Assembly: GCA_964489555.1 (NCBI GenBank)
Contig: CAZAZF010000003.1
Coordinates: 94,060 to 158,059, forward strand
Direction of reading: 5' to 3'
DNA: 64,000 nucleotides
From: JAAZGD01 sp964489555
Lineage (GTDB): Bacteria; Bacillota; Clostridia; Peptostreptococcales; Anaerovoracaceae
Below the pieces are notes generated by a model. The model was not told the origin of the DNA. It worked only from the letters and a program-made list of their open reading frames with translations, and did no database searches. Below are positions 8,056 to 16,956 of the stretch, one piece after another. The number at the start of each line of letters is the position of its first letter. Position 1 is the stretch's first letter. Both the position numbers and the translations under genes were made by a program.

Positions 8056-9834
8056 ATGAACAAAGGTAGAATAATTAAAGTCTCCGGCCCTTTGGTGGTG
8101 GCTACAGGATTGGCGGAAGCGAATATGGCAGATGTAGTTCGTGTTGGAGAACAGCGACTTATCGGTGAGATTTTAAACATGAATGGGGACAGCGCTTATA
8201 TTCAAGTATACGAAGAAACCTCCGGTTTGGGGCCGGGCACCCAGGTGGAAACTACCGGCGCCCCTCTGGCCGTGGAATTAGGGCCTGGAATGATTGGTAC
8301 GATTTATGATGGTATTCAAAGACCCTTGGAAGAAATCATGAGGCGTACCGGGCCTACCATCACAAGAGGAATTGATGTACCTTCTCTGGACCGGGAAACA
8401 AAGTGGGAATTTAAAGCTACGGCAAAAGAAGGAGATCAACTGGTGGGTGGAGATGTTCTGGGAACGGTTCAAGAGGGACCGGTTGTGGTTCATAAAATCA
8501 TGGTACCTCCTCAGATTTCCGGTACATTGGAATCCATAAAGAGTGGAAATTTTACGGTAACTGAAATCATTGCAACGCTGAAAACCGAAGAGGGTGAAAA
8601 CAAAGAACTGACCATGATTCAAAAGTGGCCGGTGCGAATCGGAAGACCTTACCAGGAGAAGTTTCCGCCCTCACAACCTCTTTCCAGTGGGCAGAGAATC
8701 ATTGATACCTTGTTTCCCATCGCAAAGGGGGGAACAGCAGCTGTTCCCGGACCTTTTGGTTCCGGAAAAACCGTGGTACAGCATCAGTTGGCAAAGTGGT
8801 CCGATGTGGATGTGGTGGTCTATATTGGATGTGGAGAACGGGGCAATGAAATGACCGATGTGCTTCGGGAATTTCCCGAACTTTCTGACCCACGAACCGG
8901 GGAATCTCTCATGAAGAGAACCGTAATGATTGCGAATACATCCGATATGCCGGTAGCGGCTCGTGAAGCTTCTATCTATACCGGAATCACCATTGCGGAA
9001 TACTTCCGGGATATGGGATATGCGGTGGCGGTCATAGCCGATTCCACCTCTCGATGGGCAGAAGCCCTTCGGGAAATGTCAGGCCGTTTGGAAGAAATGC
9101 CCGGGGAAGAGGGATACCCCGCTTATCTAAGTTCTCGATTGGCTCAATTTTATGAACGAGCCGGTACGGTGTCCTGTATCGGCACCGAGGGACGTAGAGG
9201 ATCCCTTACGGCCATTGGGGCCGTGTCTCCTCCCGGAGGTGATATTTCCGAGCCGGTATCTCAAGGAACCATGCGGATTGTGAAGGTTTTTTGGGGATTG
9301 GATGCCACCTTGGCCTATCGTCGCCATTTTCCGGCAATCAACTGGCTCACTTCCTATTCCCTGTATTTGGATGCATTGAAACCTTGGTATGATCAAAATC
9401 TGGGAAAAGATTATTACCTTAATCGAGGGAAGGCTCTGAGAATTTTACAGGAAGAGGCCACTTTAAATGAAATTGTTCAATTGGTTGGAAAAGATTCCCT
9501 TTCACCGGAGGATCAATTGACGCTAGAGACGGCGAAAATGATTCGAGAGGACTTCTTGCAGCAAAATGCTTTTGTGGACATCGATAGTTATTCTTCTTAT
9601 GACCGTCAGGCAAAACTTATGCACTTGATTCTTCGATATGATGAGTTGGTAAGAGGTGTTTTGGGTAAGTGCACAGATCTTCAAGGGTTGCTTTGCATCT
9701 CTGCCAGAGAAAAAATAGGACGTGCGAAAAGTGTGCCGGAGGAAGAATATGAGCAAGTATACAAAGAGATTGAAGAATGGATGGAAAAGGAAATCGAAGC
9801 CGTCGCTACGGAAGGAGGCCAGATAAGTGATTAA
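8056..9834 (+). CDS. ntpA: V-type ATPase catalytic subunit A
   Basis: The ATP-hydrolysing subunit of the head. The 592-residue length is normal. The Walker A motif GPFGSGKT is at residues 232-239, and GERGNEMTDVL and SRWAEALREMSGRLEEMPGEEGYPAYLSSRLAQFYERAG-type segments of the nucleotide-binding domain follow. The N-terminal beta barrel and the non-homologous insert typical of A subunits (about residues 115-190) are present. It begins 55 bases after subunit F and its stop overlaps the start of subunit B by 8 bases. Confidence 0.97.
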   Translation: MNKGRIIKVSGPLVVATGLAEANMADVVRVGEQRLIGEILNMNGDSAYIQVYEETSGLGPGTQVETTGAPLAVELGPGMIGTIYDGIQRPLEEIMRRTGPTITRGIDVPSLDRETKWEFKATAKEGDQLVGGDVLGTVQEGPVVVHKIMVPPQISGTLESIKSGNFTVTEIIATLKTEEGENKELTMIQKWPVRIGRPYQEKFPPSQPLSSGQRIIDTLFPIAKGGTAAVPGPFGSGKTVVQHQLAKWSDVDVVVYIGCGERGNEMTDVLREFPELSDPRTGESLMKRTVMIANTSDMPVAAREASIYTGITIAEYFRDMGYAVAVIADSTSRWAEALREMSGRLEEMPGEEGYPAYLSSRLAQFYERAGTVSCIGTEGRRGSLTAIGAVSPPGGDISEPVSQGTMRIVKVFWGLDATLAYRRHFPAINWLTSYSLYLDALKPWYDQNLGKDYYLNRGKALRILQEEATLNEIVQLVGKDSLSPEDQLTLETAKMIREDFLQQNAFVDIDSYSSYDRQAKLMHLILRYDELVRGVLGKCTDLQGLLCISAREKIGRAKSVPEEEYEQVYKEIEEWMEKEIEAVATEGGQISD

Positions 9835-11206
9835 GGAATATCGTACGATACAAGAAATCTCCGGACCGTTGATGGTGGTTCGAAAGGTTCAGGATGTAAC
9901 TTATGATGAACTGGCGGAAATTCAACTTCCGGATGGTCAACTTCGTCGATGCAAGGTGTTGGAAGTCCATGAAGATAAAGCAGTGGTTCAGCTTTTCGAA
10001 AGTTCCGCGGGGATTAATTTGGCCCAATCCAAGGTGCGTTTTTTGGGGCATAGTCTGCAGTTAGGTGTTTCCGGGGACATGCTGGGGCGGGTTTTCAGCG
10101 GAATGGGTGTCCCTATTGATGGCGGGCCTGAAATACTTGCAGAGACCTATCAGGATATCAATGGTTTGCCTATGAATCCGGCAGCCAGAGATTATCCATC
10201 GGAATTTATTCAAACGGGAATTTCCACTATTGATGGACTCAATACATTGGTTCGAGGACAGAAGCTGCCGATCTTTTCTGGTTCCGGGTTACCTCACGCC
10301 GATTTGGCGGCTCAGATTGCCCGTCAAGCCAAGGTGCTGGGCACTTCTGCCAACTTTGCTGTGGTTTTTGCTGCCATTGGAATTACCTTTGAGGAGTCTG
10401 ACTTCTTTGTGCAAGAGTTTCGGCGTACGGGCGCCATCGATCGTACCGTACTGTTTACCAACCTTGCTGATGATCCGGCTGTTGAGAGAATTTCCACTCC
10501 GCGGATGGCGCTAACTGCGGCAGAGTATCTTGCTTTTGAAAAGGGGATGCATGTCTTGGTCATCCTTACGGATATTACCAATTATGCAGAAGCCCTTCGT
10601 GAAGTTTCTGCTGCTCGAAAGGAAGTGCCGGGACGTCGAGGCTATCCGGGGTATTTGTACACGGACTTGGCCACGATGTATGAACGAGCCGGAAGACGGT
10701 TGGGATACGAAGGTTCCATTACCATGATTCCCATTTTAACCATGCCGGAGGATGACAAGACCCACCCCATCCCGGACCTTACCGGCTATATTACAGAAGG
10801 ACAAATTATTTTATCCCGAGAGTTGTTCCGAAAGGGCATCCGGCCCCCGGTGGATGTGTTGCCTTCTCTTTCTCGGCTAAAGGACAAAGGGATCGGAGAT
10901 GGAAAAACAAGAGAAGATCACTCCGGAACCATGAATCAGCTTTTTGCTGCGTATGCCACCGGAAAAGAGATGAAGGAACTGATGGCCATACTGGGAGAAG
11001 CTGCCTTAAGTGAAACGGATTTGTTGTTTGCTCGTTTTGCGGATGAATTTGAGCGGCGGTATGTGGCGCAAGGCAATGACGACAACCGGTCCATTGAAGA
11101 AACATTGAATTTGGGTTGGGAACTATTGGCTTTATTGCCAAAGGGAGAACTCAAGAGAATTAGCGCAGAGATGATTGACAAGTATTTGCCCACGAAAAAT
11201 GAATGA
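9827..11206 (+). CDS. ntpB: V-type ATPase regulatory subunit B
   Basis: The non-catalytic nucleotide-binding partner of subunit A. Start is GTG 9827 with GGAGG upstream, inside the end of ntpA. The product is 459 residues. Instead of a Walker A motif it has the B-type GSGLPHADLAAQIARQA segment, then REVSAARKEVPGRRGYPGYL, YERAGR and PILTMPEDDKTHPIPDLTGY, all diagnostic for B. It ends 16 bases before subunit D. Confidence 0.97.
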   Translation: MIKEYRTIQEISGPLMVVRKVQDVTYDELAEIQLPDGQLRRCKVLEVHEDKAVVQLFESSAGINLAQSKVRFLGHSLQLGVSGDMLGRVFSGMGVPIDGGPEILAETYQDINGLPMNPAARDYPSEFIQTGISTIDGLNTLVRGQKLPIFSGSGLPHADLAAQIARQAKVLGTSANFAVVFAAIGITFEESDFFVQEFRRTGAIDRTVLFTNLADDPAVERISTPRMALTAAEYLAFEKGMHVLVILTDITNYAEALREVSAARKEVPGRRGYPGYLYTDLATMYERAGRRLGYEGSITMIPILTMPEDDKTHPIPDLTGYITEGQIILSRELFRKGIRPPVDVLPSLSRLKDKGIGDGKTREDHSGTMNQLFAAYATGKEMKELMAILGEAALSETDLLFARFADEFERRYVAQGNDDNRSIEETLNLGWELLALLPKGELKRISAEMIDKYLPTKNE

Positions 11207-11222
11207 GGGGAGGCAATAAGAA

Positions 11223-11882
11223 ATGGCGACCTCATCTGCAATAACCAATATGACGCGAATGGAACTGACCCGTTTGAAAAACCGGCTGAAAACAGCCAGA
11301 AGAGGCCACAAGCTCTTGAAAGACAAACGGGATGAGCTGATGAAACAGTTCCTGGATATCGTACGAATCAATAGAGAACTGAGAATGAATGTGGAAGAAG
11401 CCCTTATGCAAGCCCACGCATCTTTTACGGTGGCTGCTGCCCTGATGTCTCCCAACATGCTGGAGCAGGCTTTGTTGTTTCCAAAGCAGAGTTTGTCTTT
11501 GAGTGTGGAGTATCGCAATATTATGAGTGTGAATGTTCCGGTTTATGAATTCAAGACAGGAAGTGAAGATCCGGGTGAGATTTACCCTTATGGATTTGCC
11601 ATGACATCCGGTGAACTAGATTCGGCGGTATCCGCCTTGTCCTGCGTTTTTGAGGATATGTTGAAGCTGGCGGAAGTGGAAAAAACCACCCAATTGCTAG
11701 CAGAGGAAATTGAAAAAACCAGACGGAGAGTCAGCGCATTGGAGTATATTATGATTCCGGAGATGACAGAAAAAATTCGTTATATTGCCATGAAATTGGA
11801 AGAAAATGAACGAGGAAATATTACCCGGCTTATGAAGGTGAAGGATATGATTTTGAAAGAGGCCCATGGGTATCAAGATTAA
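11223..11882 (+). CDS. ntpD: V-type ATPase subunit D (central rotor shaft)
   Basis: The 219-residue product begins with a conserved helix (TRMELTRLKNRLKTARRGHK) and ends with a second long helix; in the family these two form the antiparallel coiled-coil shaft that turns in the A3B3 head. RBS GAGGGGAGGC precedes ATG 11223. This is the last V-ATPase gene. No obvious terminator lies between it and the rpsO promoter, so some read-through into rpsO-pnp is possible. Confidence 0.95.
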   Translation: MATSSAITNMTRMELTRLKNRLKTARRGHKLLKDKRDELMKQFLDIVRINRELRMNVEEALMQAHASFTVAAALMSPNMLEQALLFPKQSLSLSVEYRNIMSVNVPVYEFKTGSEDPGEIYPYGFAMTSGELDSAVSALSCVFEDMLKLAEVEKTTQLLAEEIEKTRRRVSALEYIMIPEMTEKIRYIAMKLEENERGNITRLMKVKDMILKEAHGYQD

Positions 11883-11910
11883 AGATTTCTATGTAAGCCT
11901 TGAAAAGAGG

Positions 11911-11939
11911 TAGACAATACATCGGGTTCGTGGTATCAT
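11911..11939 (+). promoter_or_regulatory. Promoter of rpsO-pnp
   Basis: TAGACA at 11911-11916 and TATCAT at 11934-11939 with 17 bases between. It gives rpsO its own transcription after the V-ATPase block. Confidence 0.55.
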
Positions 11940-11954
11940 GAATTGTTATGAATG

Positions 11955-12002
11955 TACCTTCGCTTGGTGTTACGGAGACTCCGTCGGACACTCAGCGGTA
12001 GG
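11955..12002 (+). promoter_or_regulatory. Probable S15 autoregulatory leader of rpsO
   Basis: Nested pairing is visible: CCT 11957-11959 with AGG 12000-12002, CGCT 11961-11964 with AGCG 11994-11997, GGTGT 11966-11970 with ACACT 11988-11992 (one G-U), and ACGGAG with CTCCGT at 11972-11984. The structure ends about 15 bases before the ribosome binding site of rpsO. Structured S15-binding leaders are known before rpsO in several bacterial groups; binding of S15 here is inferred. Confidence 0.5.
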
Positions 12003-12028
12003 CGAATTTTGAAAAGGAGAAAAAGACT

Positions 12029-12295
12029 ATGATTGATCAAGCAAAGAAAACTGAAATCATTCATGATTATCAGTTGAAAGAGGGGGATACCGGCTCCCCG
12101 GAAGTGCAGGTTGCCGTGCTGACATATCGTATCAACGATTTGAATGAGCATTTGAAGATCCATAAAAAAGACCATCATTCCAGGCGGGGTCTTCTAAAAA
12201 TGGTAGGACAGAGAAGAAATCTTCTTAATTACCTGAAGGAAAAAGACGTGGAAAGGTACAGAAGTCTGATTGCTCGTTTAGGTTTAAGAAAGTAG
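12029..12295 (+). CDS. rpsO: 30S ribosomal protein S15
   Basis: S15 is a primary 16S rRNA-binding protein of the small-subunit platform. The 88-residue product has the family motifs GDTGSPEVQVAVLTYRI, HKKDHHSRRGLL and RRNLLNYLK. AAAAGGAGAAAAAG precedes ATG 12029. It is followed by a good terminator, so pnp is expressed by read-through or separately. Control by S15 through the upstream leader is likely. Confidence 0.98.
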   Translation: MIDQAKKTEIIHDYQLKEGDTGSPEVQVAVLTYRINDLNEHLKIHKKDHHSRRGLLKMVGQRRNLLNYLKEKDVERYRSLIARLGLRK

Positions 12296-12314
12296 CACAA
12301 CTTAAAAATTTAAG

Positions 12315-12340
12315 CGGAGCCAAGCTTGCTCCGTTTTTAT
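12315..12340 (+). terminator. Terminator after rpsO
   Basis: CGGAGC at 12315-12320 pairs with GCTCCG at 12328-12333 over a 7-base loop, followed by TTTTTATTT. Confidence 0.85.
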
Positions 12341-12356
12341 TTATATTTATTGGTTA

Positions 12357-12371
12357 GCGTCAGAATGACGC
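12357..12371 (+). other. Hairpin in the pnp leader
   Basis: GCGTCA, GAA loop, TGACGC: a perfect 6-base-pair stem about 20 bases before the pnp ribosome binding site. Leader hairpins are used in pnp autoregulation in enterobacteria; the same role here is only a suggestion. Confidence 0.4.
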
Positions 12372-12408
12372 AAAGACGGTTGGAATTAACAGGAGGTAGT
12401 TGTTAATT

Positions 12409-14508
12409 ATGAGATTTGAAGATTACAAAACTTATCGCACGGCGCTGGGAGGAAGACTTTTGCAGCTGGAGATAGGAAAAGTGTGTGAGTTGGCCAGCGG
12501 CCAGGTAACCTTGAGGTACGGAGACACGGTGGTCAATGTGACGGCTTGCGCTTCCGACACGCCTCGAGCCGATATTGATTTTTTCCCCTTGTCTTGTGAT
12601 TACGAGGAGAGAATGTATGCGGCGGGTAAAATCCCGGGAGGATTTATAAAAAGAGAAGGCAGACCCAGCGAAAAAGCAGTGCTGAGTTCCAGGTTGATTG
12701 ATCGACCCATCAGGCCTTTGTTTCCAAAAGGGTTTTATAATGATGTTCAAGTAGTGGCTACGGTCATGTGTGTAGATCCGGACTGTCCTCCGGATATAGT
12801 AGCTATGATAGGTTCATCTGTAGCGCTTAGTATTTCTGATATTCCTTTTGATGGCCCCACCGGATCGGTGAGAATCGGCCGGGTAGATGGGGAATTCGTA
12901 GTGAATCCCACACAGGCCCAACGGGAAGAAAGTGATCTTGATTTGGTGGTAAGTGGTACCAAAGAAGCTATTATGATGGTGGAAGCCGGCTGCCAGGAGG
13001 TGCCGGAGGATGTAGTTTTGGAAGCCATTATGTTTGCTCATGAGGAAATTAAAAAAATCGTTTTCTTTATTGAGGAAATTGCAAAGGAAATTGGAAAACC
13101 GAAAAAGGAAGTGACTCTTTATAAGGTTCCCGAAGAAGTGGATTTGGCAGTAAGGCAATATGCTACGTTCAAAATGAGAGAAGCCATCCAGACGGAGGAC
13201 AAGCTTCAGCGGTTGGAAAATTTGGACCAGGTAGAACGAGAGGCTAAGGAGCATTTTGCGGAAATCTATCCGGAGAATGGAAAGGATGTTTCTGCGGTTC
13301 TTTACAATATTACAAAAGAGCAAGTTCGAGGGATGATTTTAGACGAGGGAATTCGTCCCGACAACCGCAAGTCCGATGAAATTCGACCCATTTGGTGTGA
13401 AACAGGCTTCTTGCCAAGAACCCATGGGACCGGATTGTTTAAGAGAGGACAAACTCAGGTATTGAGTGTTGCCACTCTGGCACCGGTGAGAGAGGCCCAA
13501 ACCATAGACGGCATTGGAGATGAAACGGAAAAAAGATATATGCACCACTACAATTTCCCGCCTTATTCTGTGGGAGAAGCCAGACCTATGAGATCTCCTG
13601 GAAGAAGGGAAATCGGACATGGGGCGTTGGCAGAGAGAGCCCTATTGCCTGTGCTTCCACCCGAAGAAGAGTTTCCGTATGCTATCAGGGTAGTAAGCGA
13701 TGTGTTATCCAGCAACGGTTCTACTTCCCAAGCCTCAGTTTGTGGAAGCACATTAGCCTTAATGGATGCCGGGGTTCCCATCACGCGTCCGGTTTCGGGA
13801 ATTGCCATGGGATTGATTGAGAGAGTGGAAGAGGACGGCTCAAGCACCATTGCCATCCTTTCGGACATACAGGGGATGGAAGATTTCCTAGGAGATATGG
13901 ATTTCAAAGTGGCTGGCACTGAAAAAGGCGTTACTGCAATTCAAATGGACATCAAAGTTCATGGTTTGTCCCGCGAAATTTTGGAACAAGCTTTAACACA
14001 AGCCAAAGAGGGAAGAATGTACATCATGGAAAAGATGATGGAAGAGATTTCCGCTCCCCGTGGAGAGTTGTCTCCATATGCACCTCGTATTATTACTATG
14101 CAGATTGACCCGGATAAAATTCGTACGGTCATCGGACCGGGTGGAAAAACCATCAACCGGATTATTGCAGAAACTGGTGTAAAAATTGATATTGATGACA
14201 CGGGATTGATTTACATCGCGGCCCCGGATATGGACACGGCACAACGAGGGTTGGCAGAGATTGAGTTGTTAATTAAGGATGTAGAAGTGGGTGAGGTTTA
14301 TGATGGCGTAGTGACTCGCTTGATGGCCTTTGGTGCTTTCATAGAAATTCTGCCGGGAAAAGAAGGGTTGCTGCACATTTCCAAGATGGCAAAAGAACGT
14401 GTGGAAAAAGTGGAAGATGTGATGAATGTTGGAGATAAAGTGAAGGTAAAGGTCACGGAAATCGACAGCCAAAACCGAATCAACCTTTCTCGTAAGGAAT
14501 TGCTGTAG
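12409..14508 (+). CDS. pnp: Polyribonucleotide nucleotidyltransferase (PNPase)
   Basis: PNPase degrades RNA 3' to 5' by phosphorolysis and takes part in mRNA turnover. ATG 12409 is chosen (699 residues, MRFEDYKTYRTALGGR); the TTG at 12400 is too close to the AGGAGG at 12391-12396. Domains in order: first RNase PH core (about 1-145), helical linker, second RNase PH core (about 315-545, with FKRGQTQVLSVATL), KH domain with GPGGKTINRI (about 565), and S1 domain (GVVTRLMAFGAFIEILPG). All are complete. A terminator follows. Confidence 0.98.
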   Translation: MRFEDYKTYRTALGGRLLQLEIGKVCELASGQVTLRYGDTVVNVTACASDTPRADIDFFPLSCDYEERMYAAGKIPGGFIKREGRPSEKAVLSSRLIDRPIRPLFPKGFYNDVQVVATVMCVDPDCPPDIVAMIGSSVALSISDIPFDGPTGSVRIGRVDGEFVVNPTQAQREESDLDLVVSGTKEAIMMVEAGCQEVPEDVVLEAIMFAHEEIKKIVFFIEEIAKEIGKPKKEVTLYKVPEEVDLAVRQYATFKMREAIQTEDKLQRLENLDQVEREAKEHFAEIYPENGKDVSAVLYNITKEQVRGMILDEGIRPDNRKSDEIRPIWCETGFLPRTHGTGLFKRGQTQVLSVATLAPVREAQTIDGIGDETEKRYMHHYNFPPYSVGEARPMRSPGRREIGHGALAERALLPVLPPEEEFPYAIRVVSDVLSSNGSTSQASVCGSTLALMDAGVPITRPVSGIAMGLIERVEEDGSSTIAILSDIQGMEDFLGDMDFKVAGTEKGVTAIQMDIKVHGLSREILEQALTQAKEGRMYIMEKMMEEISAPRGELSPYAPRIITMQIDPDKIRTVIGPGGKTINRIIAETGVKIDIDDTGLIYIAAPDMDTAQRGLAEIELLIKDVEVGEVYDGVVTRLMAFGAFIEILPGKEGLLHISKMAKERVEKVEDVMNVGDKVKVKVTEIDSQNRINLSRKELL

Positions 14509-14550
14509 TTGTAAAGGAGCCTTATCGATTTTCCGGAAATGGATCAAATA

Positions 14551-14587
14551 AAAACCTTCGACTTTCAAAGAATTCGGAGGTTTTTTG
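14551..14587 (+). terminator. Terminator after pnp
   Basis: AAAACCTTCGA at 14551-14561 pairs with TCGGAGGTTTT at 14574-14584 (11 pairs, one G-U), with six T from 14581. Confidence 0.8.
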
Positions 14588-14596
14588 ATTTCACCA

Positions 14597-14625
14597 TTGT
14601 ATCTGGCTGGAATTCGTATTATAAT
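14597..14625 (+). promoter_or_regulatory. katG promoter
   Basis: TTGTAT at 14597-14602 and a consensus TATAAT at 14620-14625, 17 bases apart. The predicted transcript has a leader of about 105 bases. A PerR-like operator covers the -10. Confidence 0.6.
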
Positions 14626-14633
14626 CAATATAA
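14619..14633 (+). promoter_or_regulatory. Candidate PerR box at katG
   Basis: TTATAATCAATATAA matches the Bacillus PerR box consensus TTATAATNATTATAA at 14 of 15 positions counting the free centre. It overlaps the -10 hexamer, which is where a peroxide-sensitive repressor would block RNA polymerase. No perR gene lies in the window. Confidence 0.65.
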
Positions 14634-14738
14634 TGTTATTCAGATTACAAATACAGAAATTTCAAATTATCAAAAGGTGCTTCGTGGAGTGGCAATCGGC
14701 TATATTGGGCGAAGACGCCAAGAAACAGGAGGATAACA

Positions 14739-16931
14739 ATGGAAGAGAAAAAATGTCCGGTAACAGGGCACATGAAAAAGAGTTTGTCCAAAGGAGGGAC
14801 CACCAATCAGGACTGGTGGCCAGATCAATTAAATTTAAAGATTCTTCATCAAAACTCCGGGTTAAGCAACCCGATGGGTGAAGGTTTCAATTATCGAAAG
14901 GAGTTTGGCACATTAAACCTAGAAGAGGTAAAGGAAGATATTTATCGCCTGATGACGGATTCTCAAGACTGGTGGCCAGCCGATTATGGCCATTATGGAC
15001 CTTTGTTCATTCGAATGGCCTGGCACAGTGCGGGAACCTATCGTATGGGAGACGGACGAGGAGGCGCTAGTGACGGAACTCAGCGGTTTCCCCCTCTCAA
15101 TAGTTGGCCGGACAATGTGAATCTGGACAAAGCTCGAAGGCTTCTTTGGCCAATAAAAAAGAAGTACGGACGCAAAATTTCCTGGGCGGATTTAATGATT
15201 TTGGCTGGGAATTGTGCTTTGGAATCCATGGGCTTTGAAACCTTTGGCTTTGGTGGAGGAAGAGAAGATGTGTGGGAACCGCAAGAGGATGTCTATTGGG
15301 GGTCGGAGGAGGAGTGGCTAGGGAATCAAAGGGTTACTGAAGAGCAAAAGCTGGAAAACCCGCTGGCCGCCGTCCAAATGGGACTAATCTATGTGAATCC
15401 CGAAGGACCCAATGGGGTTCCCAGCGCCATTGCGTCGGGAAAAGATGTGCGAGAGACATTTGCCAGAATGGCCATGAATGATGAAGAAACGGTAGCCCTC
15501 GTAGCTGGAGGACATACTTTTGGAAAGTGTCACGGGGCTGGACCGGCCACTCATGTGGGGCCGGAGCCAGAAGCCGCTCCCATTGAAGAACAAGGCCTTG
15601 GTTGGAAAAGCAGCTATAAGAGTGGGAAGGGGGGAGACGCCATTGGAAGCGGCATTGAAGGCGCATGGAAACCAAGACCCACCAAATGGGATATGGGATA
15701 TCTGGAAACCTTGTTCAAATACGACTGGGATTTGGTAAAGAGCCCGGCAGGGGCCTGGCAGTGGATTCCCACGGATCCCAAAGCGAAAGAAACGGTGGAA
15801 GATGCCCATGATCCAGAGAAGCGTCATGCACCTATGATGACTACAGCAGATATGTCTTTGAGAATGGACCCGGATTTTCAACCCATTGCCAAGAGGTATC
15901 TTGAAAACCCGGAAGAATTTGAAAAGGCCTTTGCCAAGGCGTGGTTTAAATTAACGCACCGCGATATGGGCCCTCGTTCTCGATATCTAGGGCCGGCGGT
16001 GCCGGAAGAAATCCTGATTTGGCAAGACCCTGTTCCGGAGGTAGATCATCCTTTGGTAGAAGGGGTGGATATTGATTTATTAAAAGAAGAGATTCTGGAA
16101 TCCAGTTTATCCATAGGGCAATTGGTGAGCCTAGCATGGGCTTCTGCTTCCACCTTTCGTTGCTCTGATAAACGGGGAGGCGCCAACGGTGCCCGCATTC
16201 GTTTGAAGCCCCAATGCAATTGGGAAGTTAATGAGCCTTCAGAAATAAAGGAAGTCCTGAAAGTTTTAGAAGAAATACAACGAAAGTTTAACGAAGGACA
16301 ACAGAAGAAAAAAATATCTGTGGCGGATCTCATTGTCCTAGCAGGGGGAACAGCAGTGGAAGAAGCGGCTAAAAAAGCGGGATTTGAGGTGGAAGTTCCA
16401 TTTCGACCGGGGCGTACCGACGCCATCCAAGAGCAGACCGATATTGCGTCTTTCCATGTGCTGGAGCCCAAGGCCGATGGGTTCCGAAATTACATGAAAA
16501 CCAGATACGATGTGAAACCGGAAGAAATGTTGGTGGACAAAGCTCAATTGCTTGGTTTGACGGCGCCGGAAATGACCGTACTTCTGGGTGGCTTACGGGT
16601 ATTGGGTGCAAATTATATGGATGAGCCCTACGGAGTGTTTACTGGAAATCCCCAGACCTTGACCAATGATTTTTTCGTTCATCTACTTGATATGGGTACG
16701 GAATGGAAGGTTTTGGATGAAGAAAAAGGTATTTATGAGGGGGTAGATCGTAAAACAGGACAATTTCTTTGGAAGGCTACCAGAGTGGATCTGATTTTTG
16801 GTTCCAATTCTCAGCTGAGAGCTTTGTCGGAGGTTTATGCTTCGGCGGATGGCCATGAAAAGATGGTGGCAGACTTTGTAAAAGCCTGGGTCAAAGTGAT
16901 GGAAGCCGATCGATTTGATTTGGCAAAATAA
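14739..16931 (+). CDS. katG: Catalase-peroxidase KatG
   Basis: Haem enzyme that removes hydrogen peroxide. The 730-residue protein has the two-domain KatG architecture. Catalytic residues are readable: distal R92, W95 and H96 in RMAWHSAGTYR, proximal H259 in GGHTFGK, and the Trp-Tyr-Met cofactor set W95, Y218 and M244, with the same spacing between the Tyr, Met and proximal His as in Mycobacterium tuberculosis KatG. The C-terminal domain, which lacks haem in the family, is full length. No signal peptide. A CAGGAGG site lies 6 bases before ATG 14739. The promoter carries a PerR-like box. KatG is uncommon in strict anaerobes, so gain by transfer is possible. Confidence 0.97.
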   Translation: MEEKKCPVTGHMKKSLSKGGTTNQDWWPDQLNLKILHQNSGLSNPMGEGFNYRKEFGTLNLEEVKEDIYRLMTDSQDWWPADYGHYGPLFIRMAWHSAGTYRMGDGRGGASDGTQRFPPLNSWPDNVNLDKARRLLWPIKKKYGRKISWADLMILAGNCALESMGFETFGFGGGREDVWEPQEDVYWGSEEEWLGNQRVTEEQKLENPLAAVQMGLIYVNPEGPNGVPSAIASGKDVRETFARMAMNDEETVALVAGGHTFGKCHGAGPATHVGPEPEAAPIEEQGLGWKSSYKSGKGGDAIGSGIEGAWKPRPTKWDMGYLETLFKYDWDLVKSPAGAWQWIPTDPKAKETVEDAHDPEKRHAPMMTTADMSLRMDPDFQPIAKRYLENPEEFEKAFAKAWFKLTHRDMGPRSRYLGPAVPEEILIWQDPVPEVDHPLVEGVDIDLLKEEILESSLSIGQLVSLAWASASTFRCSDKRGGANGARIRLKPQCNWEVNEPSEIKEVLKVLEEIQRKFNEGQQKKKISVADLIVLAGGTAVEEAAKKAGFEVEVPFRPGRTDAIQEQTDIASFHVLEPKADGFRNYMKTRYDVKPEEMLVDKAQLLGLTAPEMTVLLGGLRVLGANYMDEPYGVFTGNPQTLTNDFFVHLLDMGTEWKVLDEEKGIYEGVDRKTGQFLWKATRVDLIFGSNSQLRALSEVYASADGHEKMVADFVKAWVKVMEADRFDLAK

Positions 16932-16956
16932 ATGGGAAGAGGAGTCGAGGACGGCA

